64,000 bases of DNA from NCBI GenBank assembly GCA_030323885.1, contig CM059188.1:117093974-117157973 (forward strand), given 5' to 3'. This document shows, piece by piece, positions 10,778 to 22,159 of this stretch. The stretch's first letter is position 1. The number at the start of each line of letters is the position of its first letter. This DNA comes from Branchipolynoe longqiensis. Its lineage: Eukaryota; Annelida; Polychaeta; Phyllodocida; Polynoidae. The position numbers and the translations under genes are program-made. The notes below the pieces were generated by a model, which worked only from the letters and a program-made list of their open reading frames with translations, had not been told where the DNA came from and searched no databases.

Positions 10778-12138
10778 AAGGGCGCATTCCATATACGCGT
10801 AAAGCTGAGATTCCTTACACGCGGTATGCGGTCTGCGAATGCGAATGCGAATGCGGCAAAAAATCGAAACGCCTTGAACTCAATGGACTACAACCCTTAC
10901 ACGCGGTATGCGAATGCGAATGCGAATGCGAATGCGAATGCGACAACTCGATCGGTCCCTGTAGCGATCGGTACGGCATGCGGCATGCGGCACCCAGGGT
11001 GTGAATAGAAACCTGAGTCTGATGTGTCCATTAGTTTAACACTAGGAGAGGCGACTGAGCATTACGGAACGGTCACGCACAAGGCTTCTGAGTGGAAACA
11101 TATGGTAGTGGTGGTGATGGGGGTTCTGGTTAGTAAAAATGCTACCAGAGCCACAAAAATAGGAATACTTATCTATAATTTGGTAATTATAAAGGTAAGA
11201 ACCTCCTTGTGAGGTACCAAGAGTTACATAGATATAGATGCCATATTAGGCCATATACAGTGCAGTATGGAGTATACTTGTTTATTTTTATTTTTTAAAT
11301 ATAGCCAGTCGTGTGCCGCATGCCGGATGCCGCATACCGCGTAGAAGGAATCTTCCCATTCGCATGCCGCATACCGCATGCCGCATGCCGCAGTCCGCAT
11401 ACCGCGTGTAAGGAATCTTAGCTTAATGCGTTATGCATTATGCGAATGCCATCATTCCATACACGCGTAATGCGTAATGCGTTATGCGTCACACGACTGG
11501 CTATATTTTTTTTTTTTTTGGTAAATATGTTTATTCTACTGAATAAGTCTTTTGTCAGTGCCGAAGCACTGGTCTTCCAGCCATTTTTCAATTCAGGGTT
11601 ATTTACACAAAAGGTATATAGAATAAGGTGTACAATACCAAAAATAAAAATAAAAATAAACAATTATTCTCCATACTGCTCTGTATATGACCAAATATTG
11701 CATTTATATCTATGTAACTTTTTGTACGTCACATGGGGGTTCCTACCTTTATTATAACCAAATTATAGATAAGTATTCATATTTCTGTGCATATGGTAGC
11801 ATTTTTAGCTTTCCCCTAACCGTATGTCTCCCGGGTGCCCAGCTCACCATGTGTTTCCAATTAGCACCCCTCTGTGAGACCTTCCGTAATGCTCGGTCTC
11901 CTCTCCTAGTGTTAAACTAATGGACACATCAACAAGACCAATTTCTATTCGCACCACCTTTACGCATTACGCATTACGCACCGATCTCTACATGGAGCGA
12001 TCGGGATAATGGATTTCTTTCGCATTCGCATTCGCATTACGCATTACGTGTGTATGGAATGTAGCTCATAGGTTTCAAGGCGTTTCGATTTTTTATCGCA
12101 TTCGCATTACGCATTACGCGTATATGGAATGCGCCCTT
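10778..12138. mobile_element. 1.36-kb nested fold-back element (outer palindrome)
   Basis: Outer ends AAGGGCGCATTCCATATACG and the inverted GTATATGGAATGCGCCCTT define one large inverted repeat. Further inverted pairs lie inside it. CCATTAGTTTAACACTAGG near 11030 pairs with CCTAGTGTTAAACTAATGG near 11900. The block around CTTATCTATAATTTGGT (near 11170) pairs with the one near 11765. TATAGCCAGTCGTGTG (near 11302) pairs with its inverse near 11490. Arrays of GCGAATGCGAAT and GCATTACGCATTACG fill the arms. The loop sequence near 11556-11582 (inverted) resembles 17558-17590. No protein motif. Confidence 0.75.
10803..11423. mobile_element. MITE-6-like element nested in the left arm
   Basis: Ends AGCTGAGATTCCTTACACGC and inverted GTGTAAGGAATCTTAGC match the termini of the complete element at 55976-56316. 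It lies wholly inside the larger palindrome, suggesting insertion or capture. Confidence 0.6.
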
Positions 12139-12154
12139 GACCATCTGTGCATGA

Positions 12155-12478
12155 CTAGACGTGATAACCGGATCGGTAGAGCGCAGGCTTCCCGTTCGGA
12201 AGGTGGGGACTTGGAATCCCCGCTGAGTTAAACCATTGATTTATTAAATTGATGCTTGTCGCTGCCTAGCCTGACACTCGCCGATAATAAGATTGGACAA
12301 CGACTGGTTGGCACATTTTCAGGATAATGTGACTGTGTGGAATACCGGGTCATAGTGCCGGCGTCCTGGTCTCCCAGTGGGGCAGCCCTATAAAGTTGCC
12401 ATGAGTGTGGACTGTCACAAGTTGCTACCCATCCTGATATGACCTTAGATGTTGCTAGGATGTAAAACAACCAACCAA
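12155..12478 (+). mobile_element. SINE-A, full length, head type 2
   Basis: Head GATCGGTAGAGCGCAGGCTT, body TTAAACCATTGATTTATTAAA, tail TTAGATGTTGCTAGGATG with ACCAACC 3' terminus. Confidence 0.85.
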
Positions 12479-12571
12479 TCCTCCATGCATATTTATGAAG
12501 TCCGCTAAATTATATATACACATATATGGGCCTATCCATTGTCAAATATGGCCTTCCTGTAAATCAATCTA

Positions 12572-12615
<44 letters not shown>

Positions 12616-12741
12616 TATATATACTCTTGATCATATCCTCTGTGCATGTCTATGACATCCACTAAATTATATAGATAGACATTTATACACATATATATCC
12701 ACCGATAATATGGCCTTCACATCAATCTATATATATACATA

Positions 12742-12922
12742 TACAGTAAAACCTCTCTAACCGACCACCTCCACATATCGACCATTCCCATATATCGATC
12801 GCTTTATTTGAGTCTCAGCAATACCATTGCAACCAGATTCCAACTCCCTAATCCGACCCCCTCCCTGAATGGAACACTTAAATTCGGACCCAACGGCAGT
12901 CGATTTAGAGAGGTTTTACTGT
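12742..12922. mobile_element. MITE-1, copy 4 (opposite orientation)
   Basis: Starts ACAGTAAAACCTCTCTAACC and ends TAGAGAGGTTTTACTGT. Internal CCAACTCCCTAATCCGAC is the uninterrupted form of the site into which the Harbinger element at 34243 inserted in another copy. Confidence 0.85.
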
Positions 12923-12997
12923 GTTCAACATCCTCCTCCGCGCATTTCTATGAGGTCCGCTAAGTTATATATAAACATATATATATATATATATATA

Positions 12998-13180
12998 TAC
13001 CGTAAAACCTCATCAAATCTACCGACCTCGAGACCGACTTCAAGTGGTCCATTTAGGGAGGTGGTCGGTTTAGCGAGTTAGAATATGGTTACAATGGTAT
13101 TGTTGGGACCCAGATAAAGCGATCGATATAGGGGAGTGGTCGATATGTGGTGGTGGTCGGTTAGAGAGGCTTTACTGTTT
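12998..13180. mobile_element. MITE-1, copy 5
   Basis: TACCGTAAAACCTCATC to GAGAGGCTTTACTGTTTA. TA-rich flanks on both sides. Confidence 0.8.
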
Positions 13181-13189
13181 ATATATATA

Positions 13190-13475
13190 TATATGTTTAA
13201 CCGTTCGGCTAATCTGCCCCCGCCTAAGGCGAGCCTAACGTGTTAATGTTATGTAATAATTTCCATGTGAAATTCCTGAGCCTGCCGCGGGCTGCTGCGG
13301 CTCCTCCTCCCGTCTGCAGTTAGTCCGTCGCCGTCGGTGTCCGCCCCGCGCTAAAGGCGGCCAGCCAGAGTTTCATCTACATACGCAATTCGCCGACGAG
13401 CGCGCCTATAGGCCTAAAGTTTCCCTACTTCTATAAGTTAGGTTATTTCAACTAGCTGGCTGTCCCCTTCGCATT

Positions 13476-13511
<36 letters not shown>

Positions 13512-13890
13512 CCCTGAATATGGCCTTTGAACCAATCAATATGTCTATACATATATATAGCTACGTCAGTATATATAATTATTTATATATATACGCGGAC
13601 TCGGCTGGATCTTTGCGCGTGCTCCGGCCGACTTCCGGTTTGCGTACAATGGCCAGGTGCGCCGGGTCACGTGACCCAGTTTGGCGCACACGGGCGTGTT
13701 GTGTTGTGTTTGTCCTTGTTTGTTGATAGACGGTGGCCGGTTTGTGTGCGCTGTGAATACAGAGCGTGCTGTATCATCTGTGAAAGGCAAGCCCAGCCCG
13801 GTTAGCTGTCCCCCCCCCCCCCCCTCCACTCTCCACCCCCCCCCCCCGCGTCCCCCAGCCCTCAGACACCTTTCTGATGACAAAACGGAA
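13190..13890. other. GC-rich patch and (TA)n, no gene recognised
   Basis: 13255-13400 is GC-rich and unique (CCGTCGCCGTCGGTGTCCGC). 13475-13508 is (TA)n. 13600-13735 is CpG-rich with a CACGTGACC box. C-runs lie at about 13810-13848. Open frames here are short and lack domain-like composition. Confidence 0.4.
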
Positions 13891-13891
13891 A

Positions 13892-14154
13892 GATTGTTTT
13901 ATTTAACGACGCCTCTAGAGCACATTCATTTTTATCATCGACTATTGGACGTCAACAATATGGTCATTCTGACATATTTCTTTGGAGGAAAATCGCTGCC
14001 GCCACATAGGCTACTCTTTCCGATAAGCAGCAAGGGGTCTTTTATATGCACTTTCCCACAGACAGGGCAGTACATACCACAGACACTGGTTGGAAGGGAA
14101 AATAGCCCAACCTGCAAAGGGGCCCCCACTGAGCAGGATCTATCTGATGATGCG
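13892..14154 (-). mobile_element. SINE-B, 5'-truncated copy
   Basis: Minus strand ends with TCGTTAAATAAAACAATC. Internal landmarks are CATATAAAAGACCCCTTGC, TCAGAATGACCATATTG and CCTGCTCAGTGGGG. The tRNA-like head is missing. The 208-aa plus frame across it is a shadow. Confidence 0.85.
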
Positions 14155-14282
14155 CAGCTTCACCTTCTCCCGCTGCCTCAGAAACCTTTCTGGTGGCAGA
14201 ACTCTCGATGTTTTGTGAGTATATGTTTGTGTGTTCAGGCAGCCATGAGCTCTGTTACGATCTGGTCATGTTTCCCCTTGAC

Positions 14283-14505
14283 CGGGCGCAAGTGGCCAAA
14301 TCGATAGATCGGGGATTCAGTTCTCGGTCGAGTCAAACCAATGACTTTAAAAATGATACATGTCGCTACCTAGCCTGGCGCTCGGTGTTAATAGGATAGG
14401 GCAAGAAGTAGCTAGCTCAGTGTCAGGATAATGTGACTGAGTGGAATATCAGGTCATGGTGCCAGCGGCCTGATTTCTCAGTGGGGCAGCACTATAAAGC
14501 CATCA
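14283..14505 (+). mobile_element. SINE-A, 3'-truncated copy
   Basis: Degenerate head (CAAATCGATAGATCGGGG), intact body to GGGGCAGCACTATAAAG, tail absent. Unassigned AT-rich DNA follows to 14710. Confidence 0.75.
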
Positions 14506-14710
14506 CAATGCTAAATTAATGTGGCCATGACACCAAAATGGTGGCTATATTCCGTGTTTGCCTGTATGTGAGCATAGCGGCTATATATCATAGGAGCATC
14601 AAACTGTAATAAATGTTTAATGACTGCACCAGTTTTATATGTAGCATCAAATCTATATCACTGTTTAGGTTTCGAATTTACTGTCATTGCAATCATCGGA
14701 TTATGTGGAC

Positions 14711-15043
14711 CAGCCGGGATAGCCGAATGAGTTAAACATCTGTCTTCTATTTTGCTAGATCATGGGATTCGAACTCATGGTTTCGAACCTTGGTCGAGTC
14801 AAACCAATGACTTAAAAATTACCACTTGCCATTTCCTAGAAAGGCACTCAGCATTATTAGGATAGGGCAAGGACTGGTTGGCTCAGTGTCAGGATAATAT
14901 GACTGAGTGGGAGTCATGGTGCTGGCAGCCTGGTCTTCCAGTGGGGCAGCACTATATATTCATTGTGAGTGCACACTGTCACAAGTCGCTACCCATCATG
15001 ATATGACCTTAGATGTTGCCAGGACCTAAAACTACAACAACCG
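14711..15043 (+). mobile_element. SINE-A, full length, head type 1
   Basis: GGGATAGCCGAATGAGTTAA head, GATTCGAACTC B-box-like motif, full body, tail TTAGATGTTGCCAGGACC. Confidence 0.85.
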
Positions 15044-15566
15044 ATCGGATTCTGTGGATTTAACTAGTGGATAGTAAATATGGACCACATTGGTTGGCCC
15101 TTTAATTATACTCTCCGCGTTCATGTCAGATTTCTTGATGTTGTTGATGTTGCGTGTGCGTCCAATTAAGGGTGTCGGCTTCCGTTAAAATCCACATTTT
15201 ATAAGGCACGCTAAATTCTCATTAAAAAACGGTTCTCTTCTCCCTTGAAACACGAACTTACTTGACATTCTATTAACGTTTTCATCAAGTTAATCTCCCT
15301 CGATTTAAATTAATTTAGAATCTTGGTTTATTTTGTGGTTATAACTAACACTACTTGGAGCGATTATTGTTATCGGTTATGTACCTTGTTTTTAAGTCAC
15401 AGATTTGTGTCATTTTAATGTTCAATTTCAGTGGTGATTTAAAATATGAATGTCTTTAAAAAATATATTTTTTAATTAATTCTTTTAAATTAAAAAAACG
15501 CAAAAGCGTCGATAGACAAACAGCACGATTGTGCGCTTTGTAAATGTTGTAGAGCTCAGACTTATT
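15044..15566. other. Unassigned AT-rich interval
   Basis: No ORF, repeat family or RNA gene recognised. Composition is AT-rich with A/T runs near 15450-15500. Confidence 0.5.
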
Positions 15567-15897
15567 TTGTTGGGTTGGGTTTTACATCCTAGCAACATCT
15601 AAGGTTATATCATTTGATTGACTTTGACAGGGTGCACTCATGGCAACATTTGTCTATATAGTGCTGCTTGTCCCATTGGGAGACCGGGCAACCAGCACCA
15701 CAGCCCATATCCCACCCAGCCACATTATCCTGATACTGAATAAGCCAGTCCTTGCCCTATCCTGATAATGCCAATCGCCAGGCTAGGTAGCGACAAGTAT
15801 CAATTTTGTAAGTCATTGGTTTAACTCGGCCGGGAATCGAAATCTAGATTTTCCGCACGGGAAGCCTGCGCTCTACCGATTCGGACACTGCGTCCTG
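15567..15897 (-). mobile_element. SINE-A, full length, head type 2
   Basis: Minus-strand head AGAGCGCAGGCTTCCCGTGC, body, and the TTGCTAGGATGTAAAACCC tail. Confidence 0.85.
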
Positions 15898-15987
15898 TGC
15901 TTGTCAGGTACGATCAAACAGGATTGTTTCCATGGATACATTAACTTAAAGCTGCACAGACTGATGAACAGATCAATCTTTTAGAAC

Positions 15988-16293
15988 AGACGGGATGGCC
16001 GAAGATCGGGGGGATCCGAACACATGTGTTTGTGCATTCGAACCCTGGTAGTCAAACCAATGACTTAAAAATGTATACTTATCGCTTCCTAGCCAGGCGC
16101 TCAGCATCATTAGGTTGGCTTAGTATCAGGATAATGTGACCCAGTGGGATATCATGTCATGGTACTGGTGGCCTGGCCTCCCAGCAGGGTAGCATTATAA
16201 TGTCGTCATGAGTGTGCACAGTCACAAGTCGGTACCCATCCTGATATGACCTTAGATGTTGCCAGGACGTAAAACTCCAACAACCAACCAACC
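15988..16293 (+). mobile_element. SINE-A, head type 1 with internal deletion
   Basis: The head AGACGGGATGGCCGAAGATC is shortened by about 30 bases between the A and B regions. Body and TTGCCAGGACGTAAAACTCC tail are complete. Confidence 0.8.
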
Positions 16294-16355
16294 ATTTGAT
16301 CCTACCTATGCAAGTTAGACACTGGTGCAGTCATTGAGGATTATTACTTCATGTC

Positions 16356-16709
16356 TTAAGCCCCTGTCACACATCACTGGATTCAGCAATGGACAGAATT
16401 GTCTAGTCCGGGCGTCATAAGTATCAAAATGTCTTAAAATGTGTCAAAATGTTGCAATATCTGGTCAAAGGCCTCTGGACGAATGGACATGAAACAGACA
16501 TGAAACGCGAACATGAACGGATAGCCAATGGACGGTAACCGGACTAAACAGACTCAAATCGGACAAGAAATGTAGACATCAATCCGGCCGCATCCATTCC
16601 ACGTTTTGTGCATGTTCAAAACTTAGACGGACACAAACCGGACTATCAACGGACTTTGTTCGGTTTCTTTCCATTTCCTCCAATCCGGTGATGTGTGACG
16701 TGGGCTTAA
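16356..16709. mobile_element. MITE-5, complete copy
   Basis: TTAAGCCCCTGTCACACATC at the left and GATGTGTGACGTGGGCTTAA at the right form TIRs of about 25 bp around a 354-bp non-coding body with repeated CGGAC motifs. Superfamily not determined. Confidence 0.8.
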
Positions 16710-17003
16710 TACTTTATTCATTGTTTTGCGGCATATAGGAAATACTAGGAATATCGGGTAATGGTGCCGGTGGCCTTGTCTCCCAGAACCTCTCATTGAA
16801 GAAGCCTACGATGGACAACATTTCAAAGTCTATGCCAAATTTAATTGTGTATGTTTTCATTTCAAACATCCGTAGAGCTAGCCTGTTAAGTGCATACTTA
16901 CTGAAGCATGTAATAATGATTAATCCAATATAATTACCTAAAGCAATGCATGACAGAAACACAAAACCAATGACTAGTGCAAGGGAAACATCTCTTATAC
17001 AAA

Positions 17004-17330
17004 GTTTTTTTTAGTTTACGACACCCCTGGAACACATTGGTTTTTACCATCGGCTATTGGACGTCAAACGTATGGTCATTCTGACATTCCTTTAGAGGAA
17101 ACCCGCTGTCACCACATGGGCTACTCATTCCGCTAAGCGGCAAGGGGTCTTTTATATGCACTTTCCCACAGACAGGACAGCACATGCCACATCCTTTGAT
17201 AAACCAGTTGTGGACCACCGGTTGGGGCGGAAAATAGCCCAAACTGCAAATGGGTCCACTGAGCAGGATCGATCGGATGACCGATACCTTCACAGGTGGA
17301 CACACTACCACCTGAGCTACGTCCCGCTCC
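17004..17330 (-). mobile_element. SINE-B, near full length
   Basis: Minus-strand head GGGACGTAGCTCAGGTGGTA is a good tRNA A-box region, followed by CACCTGTGAAGG and the body CTGCTCAGTGGACCCATTT. The 3' end AAACTAAAAAAAAC has lost the TCGTTAAAT consensus. Confidence 0.85.
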
Positions 17331-18059
17331 CCCACATTTCTTATAATACCCAGTGTATATTCATTCCATCGTTCTGTGCTTTACATTAAGTGTTCATAAT
17401 AGCCGAAACTATAAAAGAAATTAAAGAAAATTACAGAACCATGAAATGCCATATTCACTGCACGTATAATACATTTATTATCAAACTTCAATTGTATGCA
17501 GTGTACTACTACTACCACAACTGATAGTTTCATTTTTGCTTCAAGCAATTTCACTGTATGGCTGGAAGACCAGTGCTTTGGCGCTGACAATGGATATTAT
17601 TATTCAATGAATAAACTAAATTTAACAAATGTATGCGTTAAAGGTGGTTTGTAATTGTAAATGCTGGCAGCAGCATGTGGCGTGACAAAGGAAATCGGAC
17701 ACAATGAGATGGATGCGGGTGATGCGGTTAGTACATCACGTGGTGTGCCAGTCCCCCCCCCCCCCCACACACACACATTGATCTATGACAACCAGGGTCC
17801 CTACTCAATCCAGCTCCCCCCCCCTTTTTTCTTTTTTTTAATTATCAGCTAATGCTCACATGTTCTGGCCCCATTTGCGCTGCACTCATTTGCATCGGTT
17901 TTTTTATTAATAGAACACAGAAGGTTTACTCACAACAGGTGTTGTCAGGTGTTACCTTTAAGTCTAGGACGACGTCAGGGTGATAGTTGATACTGTAAAG
18001 TGATGAAACTACTATGGTTCAGCACGACCCACTTTAATTCGGCAGTCGAGTCAACTGCA
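17331..18059. other. Unassigned interval with C/T homopolymers
   Basis: 17558-17590 matches part of the fold-back loop near 11556-11582 in inverted orientation. C-run at about 17752-17766 and a polypyrimidine stretch at 17814-17840. No gene seen. Confidence 0.4.
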
Positions 18060-18062
18060 CGA

Positions 18063-18240
18063 CTACTGCCGACATCGTCACATCGTCACATCGTCACGTC
18101 GTCACGTCGTCACACGGTCACGTCGTCACGTCGTCACATCATCCCATCGTCACATCGTCACATCGTCACACGGTCACATCGTCACATCGTCACGTCGTCA
18201 CGTCGTCACACCGTCACATCGTCACATCGTCACATCGTTA
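18063..18240. repeat. (CACRTCGT)n 8-bp minisatellite
   Basis: About 22 units of CACATCGT, CACGTCGT and CACACGGT. A SINE-A tail remnant adjoins. Confidence 0.9.
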
Positions 18241-18276
18241 TATGTCCGTAGATGTTGCTAGGACATAAAACAACCA
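18239..18276 (+). mobile_element. SINE-A, 3' tail remnant
   Basis: Only ATGTTGCTAGGACATAAAAC plus the ACCATC end is left. Confidence 0.6.
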
Positions 18277-18324
18277 TCACATCCGCATATCCTCACATCA
18301 CATCAGCTTCGGCAAACCAAACCA

Positions 18325-18720
18325 TGGAGGACACATACACACATCTGCACACACACAAAGAGACATGCTCATAAACACACACACACATTTTCACACACAT
18401 GCACACATACAGATATAAAGACACATGCTCATAAAGACACACATACACACATTCACATTTACACACAAGCACATACAAATGCATGCACACATAAAACGCA
18501 TCTTAAAAGGCTTATGCATACAATTTTCATAAGCAAGAAATGCTCTCCCCACGGCGAACAGAAAGAAAGAAAGAACGAAGATAGAGAGAAAGAAATGGAG
18601 ATAGAAAGAAAGAAACATGGAAAGAAAAAAAGAAAGAAAGAGAAGAAGGAAGGAACTAGGTAGGAAAGAAAGAGGGGGGGGAGGAAGTTGGAAGGAGGAA
18701 AGGAAGGAAGGATTTGTTTG
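18325..18720. repeat. CA-rich then purine-rich microsatellites
   Basis: (ACAC)n with CATA interruptions to about 18492, then GAAAGAAAG and AAGGAAGG runs from about 18555. Confidence 0.9.
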
Positions 18721-18721
18721 T

Positions 18722-19018
18722 TTGTTTGTGTTGTTTTATGTTCTAGCAACATCTAAGGTCATATCAGGACGGGTACCGACTTGTGACAGTACGCACTCAT
18801 GGTGATTTTATAGTGCTGCCCCACTGGGAAATCCGGCCGCCGTCACCATGACCCGATATCCCACTCAGTCACATTATCCTGACACCGAGCTAACCAGCCC
18901 TTGTGACAAGTATCAATTTTTAAGTCATTGGTTTGACTCGACCGAGAACCGAACTCACAAACTCCTCATCTTCCGCACGTGAGGCCTGTGCTCTACCGAC
19001 TCGGCCACCGCGCCCGGT
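18722..19018 (-). mobile_element. SINE-A, near full length, head type 2
   Basis: Minus-strand head GGCCGAGTCGGTAGAGCACA, body with a deletion that removes the GCCAGGCGCTCGGCATTA block, tail TTGCTAGAACATAAAAC. A purine microsatellite flanks each side. Confidence 0.85.
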
Positions 19019-19205
19019 AGGAAGGAACGAAGGAACGAAGGAATGAAGGAAGGAATGAAGGAATGAAGGAACGAAGGAACAAACGAAAGACGGAAGTAAT
19101 GATGGAAGGAAGGAAGGAGGGAAGGAGGGAAGGAAGGAACAAAGGAACGAAGGAACGAAGGAACGAAGGAACGAAGGAACGAAGGAATGAAGGAACGATG
19201 GAAAA
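19019..19205. repeat. (GGAACGAA)n purine microsatellite
   Basis: AAGGAACG and AAGGAATG units. The Phe/Pro/Ser minus frames are artefacts. Confidence 0.93.
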
Positions 19206-19283
19206 CGATAAAAGGCATGCATTATGGTAAATAGAGTATTCAAATAATTATTGTAACATTACTATCATTACCAATGCACACAT

Positions 19284-19570
19284 GGGAGAGACACAGAGAG
19301 ACGCAGAGAGACGCAGAGAGACACAGAGAGACACAGAGAGATGCAGAGAGACACAGAGAGACACAGAGAGAAACAGAGAGACACAGAGAGACACAGAGAG
19401 AGACACGGAGACAGACACAGAGCAGACACAGAGAGACACAGAGACAGACACTGAGAGGCACAGAGACAGACACAGAGAGACACAGAGAGACTCAGACGGA
19501 CACAGACAGACACACAGAGATGCACAGAGTGACACAGAGAGGCACAGAGAGACAGGACAGAGAGACACAA
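19284..19570. repeat. (ACACAGAGAG)n minisatellite
   Basis: Ten-base units with GACGCAGAGA and GACAGACACA variants. A smaller related patch is at 19615-19675. Confidence 0.93.
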
Positions 19571-20034
19571 AGACGAATAGAGCATGGTGGGGTGGCTAGT
19601 GAGTGATGGGTTCCACAGAGAGACAGACACAACAGACAGAGAGAGAGAGAAACAGAGAGAGAGACAAGCAGAGCATGATGGGATAGTTCCACTTCCGGTG
19701 CCATGCGGAGACCATGTTGCCCGTGACGCCGGGCCGGGCCGTGCCGGTACCTGCCGTACACGGACGCACTGACGTCATTACTCACGGCCCATTGTCAGCA
19801 CGCCGTCGGCACCTTGCCGTGACACACACGGCATTATTTATGTAAAGCAGCCCGGCCTCTGCCCCCCGGGTAGCCGATGCCACAATCGTCTGAGACATGC
19901 CACTCGACGGACAGACGGACGTCCGCCCGCACCAGCTCTGTCACACCAGTCACACCAAGCTTGCGATTACTTTGCGACCTCTTGCGATTATGGGTGGTCG
20001 CACAGTGATCATAGAAAATGGGATTTGGTTGGTG
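19571..20034. other. GC-rich unassigned interval
   Basis: 19690-19900 is CpG-rich and contains a TGACGTCA palindrome at about 19770, the shape of a CRE site. No exon or transcript feature supports calling a promoter. Confidence 0.3.
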
Positions 20035-20255
20035 GTTTGGTCGGTGGTCCGGTCGGTGGTCCGGACGGTGGTCCGGTCGGTGGCTGGGTCGGTGGCTCGG
20101 TCGGTTTTCTCGGTCGGTGGCTGGGTCGGTGACTCGGTCGGTGGCTAGGTCGGTGACTCGGTCGGTGGCTAGGTCGGTGACTCGGTCGGTGACTCGGTCG
20201 GTGACTCGGTCGGTGACTCGGTCGGTGACTCGGTCGGTGACTCGGTCAGTGATTT
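20035..20255. repeat. (GGTCGGTGACTC)n 12-bp minisatellite
   Basis: About 18 units with GGCTGG, GGTCCG and GACTCG variants. The final eight units are nearly identical. Confidence 0.93.
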
Positions 20256-20287
20256 GGTGATTAAGGATTTCTCGCTGATTAGAAGGG

Positions 20288-20498
20288 GATACTGAGCCAA
20301 TTTAAATTTTGTTTAACTGTTAATGCATGCATCTATGGTGGCACAATCTTCACATGCTTGGCAAAATTTATTTGCCATGTGTGTATGTCAAATATCTCCA
20401 AAGGTAACCACTTAATATCAAAGTTACTTAAATTGAAGTAAAGTAGATTATAACGATCAATCTAATATAGTTATCTCAATAAATTACAAACTCAAAAG
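20288..20498. mobile_element. MITE-2, truncated copy
   Basis: Contains TGAGCCAATTTAAAT, GGCAAAATTTATTTG and GATTATAACGATCAATCTAA in family order. Right TIR lost. Confidence 0.6.
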
Positions 20499-20966
20499 GA
20501 GCGGTTTATCTGAGTCGACCACGACCCGACTCATCTCTCTCTCTCTCTCTCTTCTCAAAACGTCAGTCATTTTCCTAATCACCCCATCCACCTCCTTTAC
20601 ACCCATTAGACATCTTCAGAGAAAGAGAGAGAGGGAGAGAGAGAGGAGGCGGGAAGGCGGGGGGGGGGGGGGGGATTATTGACAATGGAGGCCTGTGGCA
20701 ATAGTGCGTGGGTAATTTTTTTCCGTTTTTTTTGGGGTTGTTCTTTTGGTTTGTTCGGTGAACCTCATCCACTTTTTAAAACAGGCACGCACTAATAATT
20801 CCTTGGTCGACAAAATTCTCTATAGCCGATCTCTAAATGATTGTGACGTTGTTAAATGTAGATATTTGGCGACTACTTTTTGGTTCCTTGGTTAAAATAT
20901 TCACTTTGATCGGGGTGGGGGGGGGGGGAATTGGATCTCAATGACAAGCAATAGCTATACACCCCC
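20499..20966. other. Unassigned interval with CT and G homopolymers
   Basis: (CT)n near 20537-20552, GAGA near 20620-20645, G-runs at about 20658-20673 and 20918-20929. No gene. Confidence 0.4.
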
Positions 20967-21440
20967 TAGATAAAAGATTCACCCTGTACTAGTACACGGG
21001 TGAAGGACAACGTAGTGTAAATACGGGCGAAAATAGCTTTAGTAGGAAACAGGAACTAGAAACTGTGGTTCCAGGATCAAATGGCTACATATATAGGCAC
21101 AGAGTTGGTGAAATGGGCAAGAATGCAAAAGACAAGATGGCGGCCATAGAACGCCATCGATTTCACTTTTAAATCTTATTAAACTATATGTTTTATTATA
21201 TTTTTCAACTCAAAGGTAGCGGGTAAATATGAAGACATCTAGATTGCTTGTTGGAGTTTACCATCCTGGCAACATCTAAGGTCATATGAGGCAGGACAAA
21301 AGACATCTAGAAAGAATAAATGTTGCTTCTTAGATTGTGAAATTAGGCTCTCATTTCATTAACCCGCTTTTTCGACCGTTTTTATACAGGGCTGGTCTTC
21401 ACCCGTGTACTGCGAGTACCGGGTGAATCCTATTAGTGCA
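20967..21440 (+). repeat. Dispersed repeat Rep-3, copy 1, with SINE-A tail inside
   Basis: TAGATAAAAGATTCACCCTG at the left and an inverted-like GTACCGGGTGAATCCTA at the right suggest a TIR-type element of about 470 bp. Landmarks GAGAATGCAAAA-like, AAGATGGCGGCC and GTAGCGGGTAAATA recur at 37455-37830 and, inverted, at 41560-41737. Confidence 0.55.
21250..21299 (-). mobile_element. SINE-A, 3' tail fragment inside Rep-3
   Basis: GTTGGAGTTTACCATCCTGG followed by CAACATCTAAGGTCATATGA. The Rep-3 sequence GACATCTAGA occurs on both sides, a possible target-site duplication. Confidence 0.65.
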
Positions 21441-21851
21441 GGAGCATTAGCTACCAGAACAGTAAAACCCGGAAAAAAATAATGTCAAGCTAATTTTTTT
21501 GATATAAGCTTAGTGTAGTATATTAAACAAAATATCAAAAGTCCCCTAAAATCCCACCCTTGCTTCATCGCTAAAAAGATTATGTTGCCTAGCAACCATC
21601 GATGCATGCTAATGGCCTAGATAATGACCTTATAAATGGACTTATTGCATTATGAACTTAACATATGCTTGTAATTAACATTCTAATTAATAAGCAAGTG
21701 AGATAATACATAGAACATATATCTATACATCCCCCAGCTGCTCTAGTGTGGGGTTCTATTAAGAAACTGGTTGTTCACACTTTTATCGACTCCTAGCTAT
21801 CTAGTGCATTAAGAGCTCTGTTTTATCCCCACCCCTAGATATTTAAATTGT
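21441..21851. other. Unassigned AT-rich interval
   Basis: No ORF, RNA gene or repeat family recognised. Confidence 0.5.
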
Positions 21852-22159
21852 TTATTTGTTGTTTTACGTCCTATCAATATCTAAGGTTATATCAGGATGC
21901 ATACCGACGTGTGAGAGTACGCACTCATGGCGACTTTATAGTGCTGCCCCACTGGGAAATCAGGCTGCTGGCACCATGACCTGATATCCCACAGTCACTT
22001 TATCCTGACGATGTGCTAAATCAGTCATTGTCCTATCCTATTGATGCCGAGCACCGGGCTAGGTAGGTAGTGACAAGTATCGATTTTATAAGTCATCAGT
22101 TTGACTCGGCTGGGATTCGAACTCCCGACCTCCCATACAGAAAGCCTGCACTCTACTTA
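21852..22159 (-). mobile_element. SINE-A, near full length, head type 2
   Basis: Minus-strand head AGAGTGCAGGCTTTCTGTAT, B-box-like GGGAGTTCGAATCCC, full body, tail GATATTGATAGGACGTAAAAC. Confidence 0.85.

Larger units (their letters stand above)
12479..13560. repeat. Old ~150-bp tandem array interrupted by MITE-1 copies
   Basis: Three degenerate units carry GCTAAATTATATA-type cores after a CCTC..GCAT lead (12481, 12634, 12934). Interleaved units carry ATATGGCCTT followed by AATCAATCTAT (near 12545, 12710, 13515). (TA)n tracts separate them, and two MITE-1 copies plus a GC-rich patch interrupt the series. Confidence 0.5.

Noticed and set aside
13681..14307. 208-aa plus-strand ORF
   Set aside because: It runs through C-homopolymers and then antisense through a SINE-B copy.
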